In this document: positions 62,054-64,000 of the stretch, piece after piece | Layout: every line of letters starts with the position of its first letter | Numbering within the stretch: position 1 is the stretch's first letter | The notes under the pieces: model-generated | What the model saw: only the letters and a program-made list of their open reading frames with translations | What the model was told of the DNA's origin: nothing | Databases searched by the model: none | NCBI GenBank assembly: GCA_947846985.1 | Contig: CANTUZ010000004.1 | Span: 9,166,927-9,230,926 of the forward strand | Direction: 5' to 3' | DNA: 64,000 nucleotides | DNA from: Fratercula arctica | Lineage: Eukaryota > Chordata > Aves > Charadriiformes > Alcidae | Made by a program: the position numbers and the translations under genes

Positions 62054-64000
62054 AGTGGATTGTAAAGAGAGGAAAAAAAAAATTAAAATAACAGAATTAA
62101 TATTTCATGACTCTTAATTTGATAGATAGGTTTTTGTGAGATTGACAAAGCTCACTAATTCATCTGCTCTTCTGGTTGGAAGATATGTCTTTCATTTTCA
62201 TTCAGGCTATGAAAGAAACAACATTTTTGTTTCTGGACTTCCTTGGAATCTGCTCTCTTGTGCCTCTTATAAATAAGTTTTGGATTATTGGAAATTATTT
62301 TCTGGATCTTTTGTTAGACACTGGGCTAATGTGACAAGATCAATAGGAATCAAAAAAAAGCAGAGAATTAGTATCTGTTTCACTCATCCTTTGTAAGCTA
62401 AAAAGATAATTCATAATAATAAGGTCTGTGAAGGTGTTTCTTTCTGCAATGAAAAAAAACATGGCGTGAGGGTAAGGAAGTCTAATCACCTGTCTCAATG
62501 CCATTTCGCTGTCATCTTGGAGCTAGAAGGAAGTCTTGGGGTATCAGAAACCACATGGAACCATATGTTCTGGGCTGCACAGGCTTTGTCAGGACTGGAA
62601 ATGTTCATATGCATTCCCAGTCTTTCCTTTTGATGTAGGAAGATCTAGTAGAGTGGTTCTTCGGGAAGCTGTAGCTACAGGAGTCTGAGGCAGTACAGCT
62701 TTGAGGGAGGAGGTAGAGAACATCAAGAACTGTAAGTGGCAGGAGTGTTTGTGGAGGAGGCTCCCTGACAGAAAGCTTACAGTAGTCTCCTTTCTCTGGA
62801 CAGATCTACAAGAAAGAAATGAGAGAACTTTTTTCTTAGTATTTTCTTTTTAAGCTGTTTTGCAGACCAACCTGAAAAGGAGAATGGAAGAGGCTGTGAT
62901 AGAGATCTTCACCAATGGGGAATTTAACTGAAACAGTTTGTCAGCCTCATCTGATGCAACAGCCAACAGACTGTGGTTATCAGTACAGGATTTGAATACT
63001 AAAGGAGCACTAAAGATTCTTATCCACCATGGAATAGGATTTGAATAAATATAAGCTGCTTCTGTGGTTCAAGCCTGTCCCAGAAATGGTTGCTTACCCA
63101 TGTCGAAACAACTCTTGATGCGTGTATTTGCCACGTAACCAAGAGATCCCTAAAATACTGTTGGAATTGGGAGCAATTAATTAATTAATTAAGCACAAAA
63201 TTGACTTCACTGTGATCCAACTTTTTAACATAGCCTGAGTTTCACGTGTTTCAAAAATGAAGTAAAACCCCACTTTGTTCTGTTCCCTGTGTCAGACTCA
63301 GAACAGTCACTGTCATTCTTTTTGCCTCTGGAAAGATAATTTAAAAAAAAAGTCTTATTTTTCAGTTCCTGAGGGAAGGACTAATACTCAGGTTTTCCTT
63401 TTTTATTTTATTTTCAGCAATGCTTTAATTCAAGCATTGCTTGATTAAGCAGCACATATTGAATGATGCAGAATCTCTCTGATGTAATTCACGTGGTATT
63501 TATATCACATTTCCTGTGGAATGAGTTTTAGGCAGGGGATTTAACCATACCTTCCTTGTCAAGCAGATACAGGTTGATTTTCTGAGGGTGTAATATTATG
63601 TTCTAACACTGCTGAAGAAGTGATCAATGACCTTCTTTCTTGACACACTTAAGAAAACCTGTCAGATAGTCCATTTGTGTTACTCTGGGTTGAGTGTTAC
63701 ATGTTTCATCATGTGATTCTAAACCTTTTTTTTTTAAAGGAGGAGCTCATTTTTTTTTTTTTAATATACCATAAAGGAATGATGTGCAAGAGAATATAGA
63801 GCGTGTCAGAATCCTTTCAGATTCATCATTTCAATATTTCCTTCTGCTACAATGGTTTAATTAGAGTGGTCTTCTTTTGGTAAGGGCTTTTGTATATCTT
63901 TAATGAAACTGAAGAGCATGAAATGTGGTTTCCCTGCTTTTAAATGAAGCCACTTTTAGAGAAATAAAATGAGAAACGAAGAAATTGTTGAAGTCACAGT
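62054..64000. other. Unique AT-rich non-coding sequence, no gene seen
   Basis: No exon or repeat family is recognised. (TTAA)n-type tetranucleotide repeats occur at about 63177-63192, and T runs near 63727-63736 and 63751-63762. Confidence 0.6.

Overview
This window looks like avian nuclear DNA: AT-rich, non-protein-dense sequence from an intergenic desert or the inside of very long introns. The evidence is the repeat content. There are four degraded CR1 LINE pieces, whose minus- or plus-strand translations still show CR1 ORF2 reverse-transcriptase motifs. There are also two isolated LTRs of bird-type endogenous retroviruses. The isochore is AT-rich, CpG-poor and full of A/T homopolymers. No Alu, L1 or other mammalian families were recognised. 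There is no operon-like packing, and no open reading frame longer than about 180 codons. The longest frame, at 37436-37966, is an artefact of a repetitive LTR. No exon of a known gene could be recognised with confidence.

Layout. 1-240: 3' end of a minus-strand CR1, running off the left edge. 3850-3959: T-rich minisatellite. 8834-8866: perfect 13-bp inverted repeat. About 18.2-18.8 kb: unique sequence with a CTCF-like motif and the texture of a conserved non-coding element. 26161-26175: second CTCF-like motif. 27328-27444: an exon-like block with splice signals but an unrecognised 39-residue product. 29838-29955: CR1 3' fragment abutting a TG/TA microsatellite. About 31150-31460: plus-strand CR1 RT fragment with stops. 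37012-37738: GC-rich, truncated minus-strand LTR containing a diverged ~48-bp tandem array. 41726-42249: near-complete plus-strand solo LTR. 46299-46315: RFX-like motif. 49790-49804: strong CTCF-like motif. 54535-54850: minus-strand CR1 RT fragment. 56237-56287: (TAA)17. 58453-58467: weaker CTCF-like motif. About 58.6-59.2 kb: another candidate conserved element. The remaining sequence is apparently unique and shows no supported gene.

No new coding system is evident. The best leads are regulatory or structural: the perfect hairpin at 8.83 kb, the spliceable ORF block at 27.3 kb, four same-orientation CTCF-like sites, and the internal array and CpG-decay pattern of the LTR at 37 kb. Homology calls rest on recognised motifs; no alignment or database search was run.
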